64,000 nt of DNA, from NCBI GenBank assembly GCA_020091685.1, contig CM034608.1, forward strand, positions 7,599,751 to 7,663,750. Direction: 5' to 3'. Each line of letters opens with the position of its first letter. Within the stretch, counting starts at the first letter, position 1. The translations under genes were made by a program, and so were the position numbers. The notes under the pieces were generated by a model. That model saw only the letters and a program-made list of their open reading frames with translations, searched no databases and was not told where the DNA came from. The stretch is from Lutjanus erythropterus (Eukaryota > Chordata > Actinopteri > Lutjaniformes > Lutjanidae). Shown here in pieces: positions 50,155 through 61,929 of this stretch.

Positions 50155-50848
50155 ATAATAATTTAAGTCGAGTTTGTAAGATTTGTGGGAATTATTGGCA
50201 GAATATGGTAGAAATGAAATATAATATTCATTAATATGTTTTCATTTGTGTATTGACTGCTGCGGGGATGACATATTTTTATAGGACATCCTGGAAGTTA
50301 GCATGGCCCTGGTTCCGTCCACAAAAAGCCAGCTGAGATTTTCCATTTGATTTTAGATTAGTGCAGAAAATCAGCTCTGTGCCAAACAAAACTTTTGATG
50401 CTGACATATTTTGTTCAGCAATAGACAGGAGATTGAATTGTGATGACGGTGTAATGACAGCGTGATGACACGTAAAAGCTTAATAATTCATGAGTGGGAT
50501 ATTTATTGACATATTTAATGTCATAGAACAACATGTGGAAATTTCTTAAGATCATGTTGACCACAGATGTCAATTCCTGTCCAGTTTCATTTGCATCTTG
50601 TCAGATATTGACAAAATGTCATTGCCACTCATATTGACACAGACGGCACCCATTCACGGCTGAAACTGATGTGTTTGGCTTTTCAAGTGAGTTCAATGTA
50701 AACCCATCTGCAGTTGTATAAGATGTGGTTTTCCGTCCACCATATGTTCTCCCATACATTTGGAAGGGAAGGGTGATGCAGGGTGTTTGCAATCTGCAAA
50801 CTCATCACTAGATGCCACTAAGTCCAGACACTGATCCTTTAAATGTTG
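50155..50848 (-). mobile_element. MITE family A containing a second repeat
   Basis: The left end has 'attattggcagaatatggta' and 'taatatgttttcatttgtgt'; the right end has 'catcactagatgccactaag' and 'acactgatcctttaaa'. Between about 50266 and 50600 the sequence resembles 55774-56230 ('ggaagttagcatggccctgg', 'gattagtgcagaaaatcagc', 'gaacaacatgtggaaatttc'), so another repeat was nested in it or forms part of a composite. It directly follows the fold-back element at 49599. Confidence 0.55.
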
Positions 50849-51654
50849 TTGAAATAACAGTGGCATGCAACCTGGACATCTAAACAGTGTTCACTTTTCA
50901 ACTAAATTTAGCCCAATTTAAACCCAGACATCTTCATTCTTACTCTTTACTGGGCAAGTAGCATTTTTTCTGTTGCTCTTTTTTCTTTCTCATTTTGAGC
51001 TTTTTTATGTATTTGATCCTTCATGCAAAAAGCCACTGCGGTGCTCTTCTGTGGTTTTACTGTATCAGCAAGCACAGTGCTTTTTCACTTTAACAGTGGT
51101 TGCAATTTTCATCCCTGGTTCCACAAAGATAGGCTCAACCAGAAAGCAGGTTTACGTTGATATTTTTTAAAAAATTGCAGAGTAAAACTCAGAAAAGGTC
51201 TTTTACATCACTCAAAATCAATGTGGGTATTGTTAGACAGATAACAAATGCCAGATATAATGTCAATTCTGCTCAATGCTTGAGTGCCTTAGGGGCTAAA
51301 AATGTTGTCTTTTCAAACTAAAAACATGGTTGGCCGCACACCAATTTATAGCAGAAAAAATCTACAAGAATGACTTTTGCAGGAACCACCAAACATCTAC
51401 CATCTACATGGTAACTTTTTGCTGCTGTACTGGAGCTGAGCCATACAATGTGAGCATGAGACATTGATTGATTGTTGCAAAGAAAACTCAGCTCCCAGTC
51501 CTGATTTTTATTTATCAAATAATCTTTTTCTAAAACCCACAAACCTTGCCACTTCCAGCGCAGCAAGAATATGCCCATATATTATCAGTGACAAGAGGAT
51601 GAATGCTGTCATGATGTTTTTTCCACTTTTTTTCTTTTGAGGAAATGAGACTTT

Positions 51655-52060
51655 GAGACAACAGTTCAACTTCATTGTCAATAACACAATGTTCAAGCAC
51701 ATATGTAAATGAATAGGAAGGCTGCAGCTAGGGACATACTTGGCATAAAATAAATACACAAAGACACACGAATAACAACATATGTACAAGCTTGCATGTC
51801 TGAATTATGTAATAGAGCTGTGCAAATCTAAGTTGCTCTTGTAGCGCCTCCCACAGGAAAGGAGGGAAAACAGGTTAGGATGGGTTAGATCTCTGCTCAT
51901 GCTGAGACCTCTGCATGGACAGTGCTGGTAAATGTCTTTTATGGCTTGGAGCTGGTGATATGCTGGACTGCCTTGATGAACTTTTGGGTCTGCTGATTTA
52001 CAATTACCGTACCACACTGAGATGCAGCTGTTCAGGAAGCTGTCCAATATAAATATAATA
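51655..52060 (-). mobile_element. LINE fragment, end of RT ORF plus 3' tail
   Basis: On the minus strand, codons from about 52047 encode SFLNSCISVWYGNC, followed by LQAIKDIYQHCPCRGL, DLTHPNLFSLLSCGRRYKS. These resemble the C-terminal end of fish L2/Rex-type RT ORFs, which end [SV]WYGN, a PSL.DIY block, DxTHPxxxLFxLLPSGRRYRS. A stop follows, and the 3' part reaches 'acatatgtgcttgaacattg', TGTTATTGACAATGAAG, a LINE-like tail. The upstream catalytic part is missing (5' truncated), as is usual for dead LINE copies. Confidence 0.65.
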
Positions 52061-52117
52061 GAACTTGATCAGGGTTTTTTTAAATATATTGTAGTCTAGG
52101 AGAAAAATACTCACTGG

Positions 52118-52380
52118 TCCATCCATCGATCCATTTTCTTCTACTTATCTGGGGTGGGGTTGTGGTGGCAAAAGGTCAAGCAGGGGATTTCAGATGTCTC
52201 TCTCCCCAGATTGCTGAAGAGAGGGACATCAGCTCCTCCTGGGGGACCGCAAGGTCTTCCCAGGCCAGATGGGACATGTAATCCCATCAGCGAGCTCTGA
52301 GTCTAACCCTGGGTCTCCCCCCAGTTGGGCATGCTTGGAGCCCCTCTGAATCTCTGAGCTCCTAAGCTTATCTCTCTGTG
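52118..52380 (-). repeat. Common teleost LINE-derived repeat fragment
   Basis: Contains 'tccatccatcgatccatttt', 'tcagctcctcctgggggacc', 'cccaggccagatgggacatg' and 'ctgggtctccccccagttgg', blocks in the order seen in a well-known fish repeat associated with non-LTR elements. No intact coding frame remains. Confidence 0.55.
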
Positions 52381-52525
52381 AAGTCAGTTCTGAACATGGT
52401 GGAGGGGTTTGTGTGTCCTTGTGATCCAGTGTTGCCCCGGGCAGTAGCCCCTGGTAGGGTCTCTCAAGGCAAATTGTTATCAGGGCAGTTCACACAGCTT
52501 CATGAAGCCACCACACAGTGGGCCC
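52381..52525 (+). repeat. Second LINE-associated repeat fragment
   Basis: Has 'catggtggaggggtttgtgt', 'gcagtagcccctggtagggt' and CTCTCAAGGCAAATTG, like the 5' portion of another common fish non-LTR element. It lies next to the preceding fragment. Confidence 0.4.
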
Positions 52526-53339
52526 ACCAAATGCAAAGATGGGCATGGGGGTCAGATTCCTTGCAGGCCAAACAGCAGGAGGTGGAGAGGTAGGCAGAAT
52601 ATGGCAGACATTTAACAGAGGTGGAGATGTAGGTGTGCTGACACATGGCAGGGCAGAACAGATAATTGTAGGAAAAAAAAAAAGTGAGAAGGCAGAATCT
52701 GTTAACATGTAGTCACTGAAGATTAATTTGATGCATATTCTGGGTATGAGCTGCAGTCCGCCTGTCAAGCAGATCCAGATAGAGTCTGACCGACGGGATA
52801 CACACACAGAGCTGAGAGAGAGCTGAAGAAAAGGAAGCATTTAAGTGAAAGAAGCGTCAAAGGAGCAGATAAAACAGCTTCACTGTTCTTAGTGTAGCTT
52901 TAGGGATCAGTGGTCTGGAGCTGCCACTTTATCCCTCCATCTCCCCTCTGTGTGTCCGCCACCATTCAGCCCTGAGCTGTCTGACCCACGCTGTTCATCA
53001 CTGAGCTCTGATAATGTCACAAGAATCTTTGACAATAGTCCTGATCAAAAGGCTTGAGCTGGACAATTCAAAGGGACCATAATAGTCAGTCCACTCGCCT
53101 CCTCTGCCTTCCATTACCGCTCTGTGAACGTGGTTCAAACAGATAGCAGGGTCCACATTTGTACCATCCAAGACACAATGGGTTATAAGCAACACTTATG
53201 TAGATGCATAAACACATGGATCTTATCTTATGTTTCTGTATTAACAAAGCTTTGATGTAGCCTATCCATCTATGTGGTGGAGTTTGCCTGAATATCTTCT
53301 CATTTACCATCAGCTGGAGTCACTTTCAGAGGAGTTTTA

Positions 53340-53735
53340 GGGCCGGGCATGTGGAAAAAGAGGAGAAAGATATTTTTTCTTTTGCATTTTCAGAATGAGG
53401 TCAAAATATTGATTTGAAGTGCCAGGCAGGCATAAGAAAAACTAAATCAGAGGGGGTAAGATTTTTCTTTGCATCTGAGAATAGCTGAAAAGTTGAAATG
53501 TCAAAAATAAAGTATATATAATAAATGGTATTTCAGTTGAAATACCAATTTATAATAAGTTGAAATACCATTTCAACTTTATTTTTGACATTTCTACTCA
53601 ATTCTCATAATGAAAAAATGCCTGGAACTAATACTGAAAGTTTGACTTTCTTCTAAACATTTCCACTTAATATCAAAATGCAAAAACAAAACAAAACAAA
53701 AAAAAAACTTCCTCCTCTCATTTTTCTCCTTTATT
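53340..53735. mobile_element. Fold-back element around 53.5 kb
   Basis: The core arms are near perfect: 'aaatgtcaaaaataaagt' at 53496-53513 pairs with ACTTTATTTTTGACATTT at 53576-53593. Arms continue outward (TGAGAATAG against CAATTCTCA, then TTTGCATTTTCA against ATCAAAATGCAA) to G/A-rich and C/T-rich ends. The intervening loop has the mirror motif 'ggtatttcagttgaaatacc'. This matches a known type of teleost fold-back repeat; it has no coding sequence. Confidence 0.7.
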
Positions 53736-55773
53736 TTGAAGTAGATAGAAATCTTGATCAGCTGTGGTCAGCATTCTGCTGCTAGAGAGAGCATCAATAT
53801 GAAAATTTTGTATATTCATTTCCAGTTCATCCAACTGATCATTAGTTGCAAAAACAAACAGATTGCTATGCTACATGATATGTTGCCGACTGAGTTAGGT
53901 GCTCAACATGTTTCAGTGTTGTGTGGATATTTTATGTCGTTTGTTTTTCACTGCAGAAAGTTGCTACCATGTCATGCAAGTGAATGCATTGGCTCAAGTC
54001 CAAGAATGCCATTTTGTTTTGTGTTCTGGCATTTTCCTCAGTAACCCTTCAGGGCTTCTTAAAGAAGGAAATCCCAAAGGTAACTTGTTCAATAGTAGCT
54101 TATTTGTAGTCTAATTAACATTTGGTTAGATCAAATTTTCCTGTGAGAGTTAAATGGTAATGTACTATGAATCAGTATTGTTACTGTATGCTTGCTATGC
54201 ACAGGTTAATATACTTTGTGCGCTGATTTAGAGCAGTGGTTAAATTGTTGACCATATTTATGTCTGCTTTGAACAGCTGTAGGAATTGGACTTTATGATG
54301 ATCACAAAGTCATCTGGTACAAAAGCAGAGAGAACAGCGAGCTGAAGAAGGAGCCAGAATAGATTTTTTGGGAGCAATTAGTGTGAGCAGAAGAAGACGA
54401 GGGATATAATTCATCACTTACCACTTGCCAAGTGATGCACTTTAATTTGCATTTAAATCTGTCTACAAATGGAGAGAATCTTCTTCTTCTAAGGATTATT
54501 TGTAAGGCAGCCCTGTGGAGACAGAGAATGATTGTAAGTGCTTCTGTAGTGTCTTGGCTTAGTCTTTCTACTGCATGTTGGTGAGACACTCTGTCACTCA
54601 TATTACCGAGTTTATTGTGGTTATTATTGCAGATCATGTTGCAGAGCCTATAAACTAATCTGCTATCTGATTAATGCATTCTGTAGTGATGATGCCTTCA
54701 GGTTTGCCGACTTCATGAAAGAAATGACTGAACAGATCTTGTGCAGTAATCGTTCCTTCCGATGACTGAAAGTAGCCTTTGTGAATATGTATGAAAATAT
54801 TTGTCTGAAATTAGTTAAAACATTAGATTTTTGGGTGAAAATTGACAGGATGGATGTGAAAGTGTTTTCATTTTCAGACCTTATTTGATGCATATGTTTT
54901 TAAATCCACAAACTTGCAATCCACAATGTGATCAGAAGAAATCCAAAATAATTTGTAAAAGTGGAGTTACTGTCTTTGCTTTGTGTCTACAATTCTGCTG
55001 TTCTGTTGTCAACAAATTCCATGAAATTCGCCAAACCAATATGTTAGTCTGTCACGCATCACTTTCCAAATTCCCCACCCTGTCTGTGCCACTCAGCCCT
55101 ACATCCATCTGCTCCTACTGAAGAAGGTCTTCTTTAAAAATGAGACACTAATAATGTTTTATTTCTTTAGGGGGGTCTTTAATTTCCTAAAACAGCTGAG
55201 CAAAGTAGTTTTTAGCAAACGTAACGAGCCAAAGTGAGAATGATTCTTTGTTTTAATTTTCCAACTCGTCCTCTTCGTGTTGACAAAGGCAGAACCCAAA
55301 ATGGTCCAGAAACTGTAAACCCATACACTGACACATTCATGACACACTTGTTTTGAGTTGAGTAGCTGTAACAGTGTGGGCACTTAATTTTTCTATAAAT
55401 TCTTTGCCATAAAAGTCTTGTTTACAAGATTTAACTTAACACAGCTCCTATTCAGCTGAAAGACAGTATGAAATGGTAAAACAAAGCAAATGTCTGAAAG
55501 TACAAATAGGGACAAACGCACTGAGAGCTGAACACATATGGACTTTAAAAAACTTCTTTCTCTGCTCTCCTGCACAGACATGCTTGTTTGAGGGGAGAAG
55601 CAGGGTAGCTGGCGAGCTTTGGCTTGACAAGGTTGTGGTCGACGTATGTCTCTCCATGGTTTTAGATGTTTTACATTAATTACTCTTGCTGGGAAACTTC
55701 TGTTGCAATTACAATAACATTACAAGTTGCTGTCAACTCAATTAACTGCTGCTCTGCTCTGTTCATTGTTGCA

Positions 55774-56345
55774 GGGATGATATTTGTGTAGACCAATTCA
55801 GAAGTTAGCATCGCTCTGGTTCCCTCCACTAAAAGTTTGGGATTTTTCATTGGGTTTTGGATTAGTGCAGAAAATAGAATAAAGGTGTATGATACTTGTA
55901 TATTTTGCTCAGCAAGATGATCAGCTTCATGTATTTTTTTTTTACTTTTTGAAGTTTCAAAGTTTTTTGAAATGCAATCCCCAAATGTAAAAAGCTAATA
56001 CTGGGCTATAAACAAACTATACCATGATCACGTGACTCAACATAGTGTTTGGTGTAATGACATTTAATGTCTGTGATATCCTCAGTAGTCTTATTTAGCC
56101 CCTTTTTAGCAAGATTTTTTAAAGATTTGTAGAAAGCTTTAAATTCACCATTGGGGTATTTACTGATATATTTTATGGCGTAGAACAAAATGTGGACATT
56201 TCTTAAGCTTCTGTCCACAGACCCTATTCCAGGCAAATAATATTCAAAAAACTCATTGACTTTGAGATGAGGTCACTGGAAGAGCAAATATGCCAACTCA
56301 TTTCTGTGTTTCCTTTTCACTTTCATTCTTACAGCACTTTATTGG
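55774..56345 (+). repeat. Interspersed repeat (family D)
   Basis: Starts 'tgcagggatgatatttgtgt', then 'gaagttagcatcgctctggt', 'gattagtgcagaaaatagaa', 'aaacaaactataccatgatc', 'atttcttaagcttctgtcca' and 'actcattgactttgagatga'. Most blocks reappear at 50266-50600. It is a common fish repeat with no ORF of note. Confidence 0.6.
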
Positions 56346-56489
56346 TAGGGTACACACAGGAGGAGAGAGAGAAATCAGTGGTGGGGGAAACGCTGAACAT
56401 CTTGTTTGTCTTTGTAGGAAACACACTTCTTGTTTGCCAAAACAGAGAAGAGAAAATGTTTTTTCACCAATGAACTGATACCTGCGCTT

Positions 56490-56660
56490 CTGTGATTGGT
56501 TTGAATGACCAGCCGTTTGAGGCGGACCAGAGAGCAGTGGTTTGGTCAAACTTTGGCGTTTGCATCAAAAACAAACTGCATCAAGGGGGTAAACCCTCCA
56601 GGGTTCGGTTCAACAGGACTAAACAAGGCTGGTGTGAACGCACCCTTTATCCACATCTGG
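56490..56660 (+). repeat. Probable DNA-element repeat fragment
   Basis: Contains 'gaggcggaccagagagcagt', 'aagggggtaaaccctccagg' and 'actaaacaaggctggtgtga' followed by ACGCACCC, a pattern I associate with a dispersed fish element. Ends and target duplication are not seen. Confidence 0.35.
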
Positions 56661-57429
56661 TGCTATGGTGAGTATTTCCAGTTACAAGACGGTGTGTGTG
56701 GGATTGAGTGAAAATAAACTACAGTCTGTGTTGAAGGTAATGAAGGAACAGGTCACCCAGTGCAACACTGTGACTCACTCAATAGTTTTTAGAGAACAAT
56801 GGAGCTTTATGTCACAGAGGAATAAGCTCGTCGGCTTCGACTGCGCACACAATACTTGTCATTATGATGAGAAAAATACAAAATATCGCCTGACTTGTCC
56901 TTTAAGCAACATTTCCATGACCATGTTTCTTAGAAAAAGATGTGCAAAAGCTTTTAAAATCCTTTACATATAACAAGGGAGATACCACCACAGTAGTGAC
57001 AGCTTGTTTACTTATATTTACTCACGTGGATTAGTCTATAGAGTCACTATGAAATCATAACTCAGCTTTTCTCTGAGTACGTCTCCCTCATTCCACCTGA
57101 TGCTGGTGAATCCTCAGTCATACGCAGCTGCTGGCAGAATCATTCTGGACATGTAGAGTTTATAATTGGGAGTTTCAGGCATGTTTTCAGTGTATGTGGT
57201 ATCTGATTGATTGAATTACACTCTGCTGCTTGAGTGGGTTCACTCTGTGACAAGAATGTGTGACAAATAAAACAGCAGCACTGATTACAGCTTTTAATTG
57301 CAAACGTCTTTGCCACTGGATGCTAGTTAATTGCCCAGAATGCAGCGCTGTGACGACGCCTTGGGTGTGACGCAGAGATTGATCACAAAAAATGAAGTGC
57401 TTGTGACTCAGGACAGGGCCCATCTACTC

Positions 57430-57525
57430 TCAAATAGAAGTATAATGAGGGAGAGGAGGGGAGCATGGAGAGGAAGAATAACGAGGGAGGAAGGAGAGAG
57501 GAAAGGAAAGACGTCAGTGGCGACT
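57430..57525 (+). repeat. Purine-rich stretch
   Basis: G/A-rich sequence such as 'gagggagaggaggggagcat' and 'gagggaggaaggagagagga' over roughly 100 bp. Confidence 0.7.
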
Positions 57526-59104
57526 TGATGACGGCAGGAGATGCGGCAGCACAGTGAAGTGACTCAACATGAAGCACATGTAAACATACACGGTGGGAAG
57601 TGTTTTGTGTTGGAGTTAATAACAGTCCACAGGTTTTTTTTGTTAGTCCCTAAAAAGATCAAAGAGAAAACCACAAATATTTAAATATTGATTGATCTGT
57701 CCTGAGCCATTACAATGCTAAAGAAAGATTAATACAGTATATTGGCATTCTCTAATTGGTTCCTCTGTAATTAAGAGCGTGGGTTTGAACGAGCCTCAAA
57801 GGGTCATAAAACTTAATCAGCGTGTAATTAAAGTCAGAATCAAAGTTCCATTCATTTGCCAAATACAACAGGTGCAAATCATCTGACTTGATTAACTGAT
57901 GCTGATGCACCGCAGTGCTTTAAAAAACTAAAGGACTGATACACAAGTGCAGGCCAAGATATCATTTGGACCAGAGACCATTTTCATGTTAAAAAGGTAT
58001 AAAAGGGTCAACAAGACCACATCACAAATGCACAATATGTCCCCACTGTAGGTGTCTTTCCATTCATATGTTTTATTCATATTTTTAATTTGCTTAAGAA
58101 GAAAGAATTCAAAATACACTTCAATGTAATGGTACCACCTTTTTCTTCTACTCATGTTTTTATCTACCAGAAACAAAATAAAGAGCAGGTACTGTGGCAG
58201 ACTCAAGCTGTCTGAGAGACAGTGGCTAAAAACATAAGAAGGACACCAGTTGTTTGCAGTTTGGCAGTTTAATCCACTGGAAGGGCCCCATAGAGGACAT
58301 TTTATCACATTTTCTGTACTGGAAGCCTAGAGGGCACTTAGTCATGATTTGTCCACTAGAGGAGCACCCTGAGAAAAAAACTGAAAATGGTGATGTCATC
58401 ATTTCTAAAATAATTTATGCACGTCTTTTCATCTAATATCCACACAAGGGTTCAGTGCTGTCCACATTCAACCAGAAACTGTGGTTTTCATGAAACATTA
58501 AGTTAGCTGCAGTGCAGTATGTGGGAAATCTGAACTGTTACATGTATATGTGGGTCAAACTGACCAAAATGATAGTTGGTTTGTTTTCTTGCAGGATTTT
58601 TGTAACAAAAGCAAGTTTTATCATTTGATAATATTCCAGGCTTTCCAGAAAAACTGTTAGGTGCCAATCTAGCAGTCACTTTTTTAAAATTTCTGTTAAT
58701 CAGTGCCAACATTTATATTGATTAGTGCCAATTTATGTTGCCCTGTATACAAGAACAACTAGTGATGTTTAAATCATTATTTTAGGAAGCAGAAAGTGGT
58801 ACCAGTGTACGGTTAAAAACATATTTGAAGGACCACTTGGATCTCTTAGAACATTTTATTTTATGAGTAAAAGACACTGGTCCAATTTTGTGTGAGGTTC
58901 ACTGCTTTTTTCTCACACAACGCCTGTTCTTAAAAAAAAGGCATTTTTGGTAGGATGATATTTAGATGAACTTTTTCTCCTTAAGACTTCTTTTTTCTTA
59001 TTCAGAACACATTGAGGACACAAATTTATGTTTATCTTTGGTGTGAGTTTTGGGGTAAAATGCCTGGACTCCAAAGCAGCATGAACAATACCAGGACCCC
59101 GAAA

Positions 59105-59185
59105 CCAAATCATATATTTTATTCATATATGTTTATTATATATAATATTAATTTTAATATATTATGATATATTTTATAATGTCAT
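59105..59185. repeat. AT-rich low-complexity stretch
   Basis: Almost pure A/T with alternating TATAT blocks, partly self-complementary. Confidence 0.85.
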
Positions 59186-59317
59186 GTCTTTTATCATCTT
59201 GTGTGGTAGCAGCAATGAAATGAAAATGGATCAAAAAGTGAAATCTCATTCTTTCATTCAGTCCTGTGCCTTTGGCAGCTTCGAGTCTGAGCTTTTACTC
59301 GGCCATTTTATGGACAT

Positions 59318-59600
59318 TTACAGACTTGTTCTGTGGCCTCTCCAGCATTGTCCTGACTGCATGCTTCTGGTCATTGTCATGCTGAAAGGTGAACCATCAC
59401 TCCAGTGTGAGGTCATGTTCCCTCCAGAGCAGCTTTTCATGAATGACTTCTCAGTTTTTAGCTGCAATCTGTCTTCCCGCCTGCCCGCCTTCAGGCCTAC
59501 TGTCTTGTGGTCTTTACTCAGGAGTGGCTTCTGTAGCCACTCTTCCATAAAGGCCAGATTAATGGAGTGCTCCTGACAACTTTTCCTTTTGGCAAGTCAA
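59318..59600 (-). mobile_element. Tc1-like DNA transposon fragment, internally deleted
   Basis: The minus strand encodes FMEEWLQKPLLSKDHKT, which resembles the G-L-x-G-R-x-A-x-K-K-P-L-L-[ST] segment of Tc1 transposases. After a jump comes HWSDGSPFSMTMTRSMQSG, resembling the region written DGSxFxxDNDPKHT in intact proteins. The DNA reads 'gatggttcacctttcagcat' followed by GACAATGACC, a familiar Tc1 stretch. A large part between the two blocks is missing and frames are disrupted, so it is dead. Confidence 0.55.
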
Positions 59601-59769
59601 AAATCGAAAGAATCACACAAGTACACCAGATATGCTGAATTGATCCAAGTGTTACATTTACAACAATAAGAGGTAGAGAAGTTGTTTTTTATGGGGCAGG
59701 GATGCAGTCTGAGCGGCGTTTCTGCTGGTCTTGAGTCAGTGGGGAGCTTATGAAACCAGGACAGCAAAT

Positions 59770-60105
59770 AGTCATGATTTTGTTGAGCTAGGACTCGTGG
59801 TCATAGTGAGGAAGTAGCAAGTTGATGGATGGGCTGGGGTGTTTTGCTTGACCATGACCTGGATATAGGATGGGCCTGAGCCACTCACAGCACTGTAGGC
59901 AAGGACCAGTGTGGTCAGTAGCTGGTGCAGAGGAGGTGTGAACTTGAGCATATTGTAGACCCGCCAGGCTGTTGCATTCTGGATTAGCTGCAGGCATGCC
60001 AGCCAGGAGTAAGTTACAGTAGTCCAGGCATGAGATGATAACAACCTGGACCAGAATCTGTCGCCTTCTGCATGAAGAAGGGGTATATTCCTCTGATGTT
60101 GAGCA
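59770..60105 (-). mobile_element. L2-clade LINE fragment, frameshifted RT end
   Basis: On the minus strand, one frame gives LVQVVIISCLDYCNLLLAGMP and the next gives LQLIQNATAWRVYN, then LTTLVLAYSAVSGSGPSYIQ and MVKQNTPAHPS. In order these match the end of L2-like RT ORFs: [VA]xSRLDYCNxLLxGLP, LQxIQNAAARLV, L-x-L-A-Y-[KR]-A-x-x-[GN]-x-[GA]-P-x-Y-L. At least one frameshift separates the two blocks. It ends where a hAT-type element starts at 60106. Confidence 0.7.
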
Positions 60106-60470
60106 CAGGGCTGGGAATCGGTACTCAAAACTTGTTGAAATAACCCAATACCAAGTGGTATCAATACTTCTCCAATCAAACAATACCTGCTTTCATTTCT
60201 CTCAGATCTCGAAAAAACTACAATGTCTATGGTATTGTCACCAAAACATTGAAAAGTGTGGAATCTTTCACATGCTCGTGGTGTCTGATAAAAATAAATG
60301 CATAAAATGTGGAAGGATTATTCCAGGAAAATCTGTAAATATGACTAACCTGTTGAAGCACCGAATAAAGCATGAAGAAAACTTCGGGGTGGACAGCTGC
60401 ACTGTGTAAAAACTCAAATCGGTATCGAATGAACTACTCTATGTCTGCATCGCTGTAAGGGTACTAGTCT
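60106..60470 (+). mobile_element. hAT-type fragment encoding a BED-like zinc finger
   Basis: Begins 'cagggctgggaatcggtact', a CAG-type terminus. The region 60190-60407 is open and encodes an ISKKLQCLWYCHQ-like segment, then C-x2-C-x16-H-x3-H (C codons at 60299 and 60308, H codons at 60359 and 60371), with NMTNLLKHRIKHEENF around the histidines. That is the BED finger of hAT transposases, in which the N-T-x-N-L-[LI]-x-H-[LI]-x-x-H block is typical. The frame stops shortly afterwards and no dimerisation domain follows. Right terminus not seen. Confidence 0.6.
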
Positions 60471-61929
60471 TCTACTGGTATTTTACATGTTTAAGATATA
60501 CAATATATGTACCAAATATGATAACATAATGTTTTTGATGACTTTGAAGGCAGACTGTCATTCCACTTCAAATGACAGAGACTGTAATAGAAATAAGAGA
60601 ATGCTTGTGTGTCTGCTTCTTCTGTGTATTTTTCATTGCCCTGTTTGCTGTCAAGCTGCGTAAAATCCAAGTGGAACTGAGATAAACCAACTTGAGCTCA
60701 CAATAAACTGAGCTCCAGGGTTGTCAAACACTGTAAAAACTCTACAAGAAGCAGATTATTTACCCTTTTTTGTGCCTTTTTGTAATGCAAACAGCTGGAA
60801 CAAACAGCTTGTAATCTATCTTAAGAATCTGTCTCTCATCCCCAAGGCTTCAGCTCAGCCTGACAGCACGAATAAGAGCTTATAAAAAGCGCTTGCTGTA
60901 GCAGCAGTGTGTGTTCTTCACCACAGTGGTACTTGTTAGCATTGACTGATTGATTGCATTTGTAAAAAACGTTTTGATTATGTGTCCCTTTGCATTTGCA
61001 ATCAAACTATATTATTATGGATTGTGTAGCAGTTGATAAAGGTGGAGCTTTATGTGCAGGAAGTACTCAAATGATGTACTGTGTAGGTGCTGCTGTGCAT
61101 TAGCAGTGACAGATATGGTGTTGGGTCACCTCAGGTTGTTGGAAAGCTCCCAAGAAAGTGAAACGTATGAGATTCTGAATGTCTTTAATCTCCAGCTTGC
61201 GTTGGCTGCTGCGCCGAGAGAACATTGAAATGGCTGTGAGGTTTGGTTGGCTGACCAGAGTAAAATGGGAATAAAACAACGAGACAGAAAGTGACATTTG
61301 GGGACTTTTTTAAAATGCTAAACACTACATCAAGTCTAAATGCCAGACAAAGTCATTTACAAGACCAGTGACTCTGTGCTGTTGCGTAAAGGGGGAGTGG
61401 TAAGCCCGTCTGCTGTGTCTAATTTATTACACAGTTATAGTGACAGAGAAAGTTAATAGAGTCAGTGTACGGCAGTAAGATGACCAAAGTACTTCACATT
61501 ATTTTCTTTTGATCCAAAGCATTTGGGGGAGCACAGGACTTTTTGTAACCACAGTGTCTGCACTACACTGTTGGTCACTTGTATTGTAACAGCTTGAAAT
61601 TAAAGACTCACTTACACTCCTGTTGCAGTATACTAACTGTTTATTTGGTTGGTTAGGTTAGTAATCAAACTAGTATGGCTGATCACCTCTTTGTTGAGAC
61701 CAAGTGTGAACCAGCCTTGACATCTGGTTTGTGGATGACCAATTTGAAGCCTCAAGTTTGGCATTATGTGGCTCACCATCGTGGTTTTTGCAACCAGAGC
61801 CTGCACAGGTCCGACAAGAGTATGGATTTGTTGGGTGACATACTTTGGGAGGGTCTTGGTTCTGGCCATGGATATATTATAGAGAACTGGATGCAGCGGT
61901 CTCTGTGGGCCTTCAATTCCTGTGAGAGC

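Noticed and set aside
59184..59576. 130-codon plus-strand ORF
   Set aside because: It is the reverse complement of a Tc1-like transposase fragment.
60035..60409. 124-codon ORF as a host zinc-finger gene
   Set aside because: Its first third is antisense L2 LINE and the rest begins at a hAT terminus; treated as transposon-derived, though the BED finger is reported as a finding.
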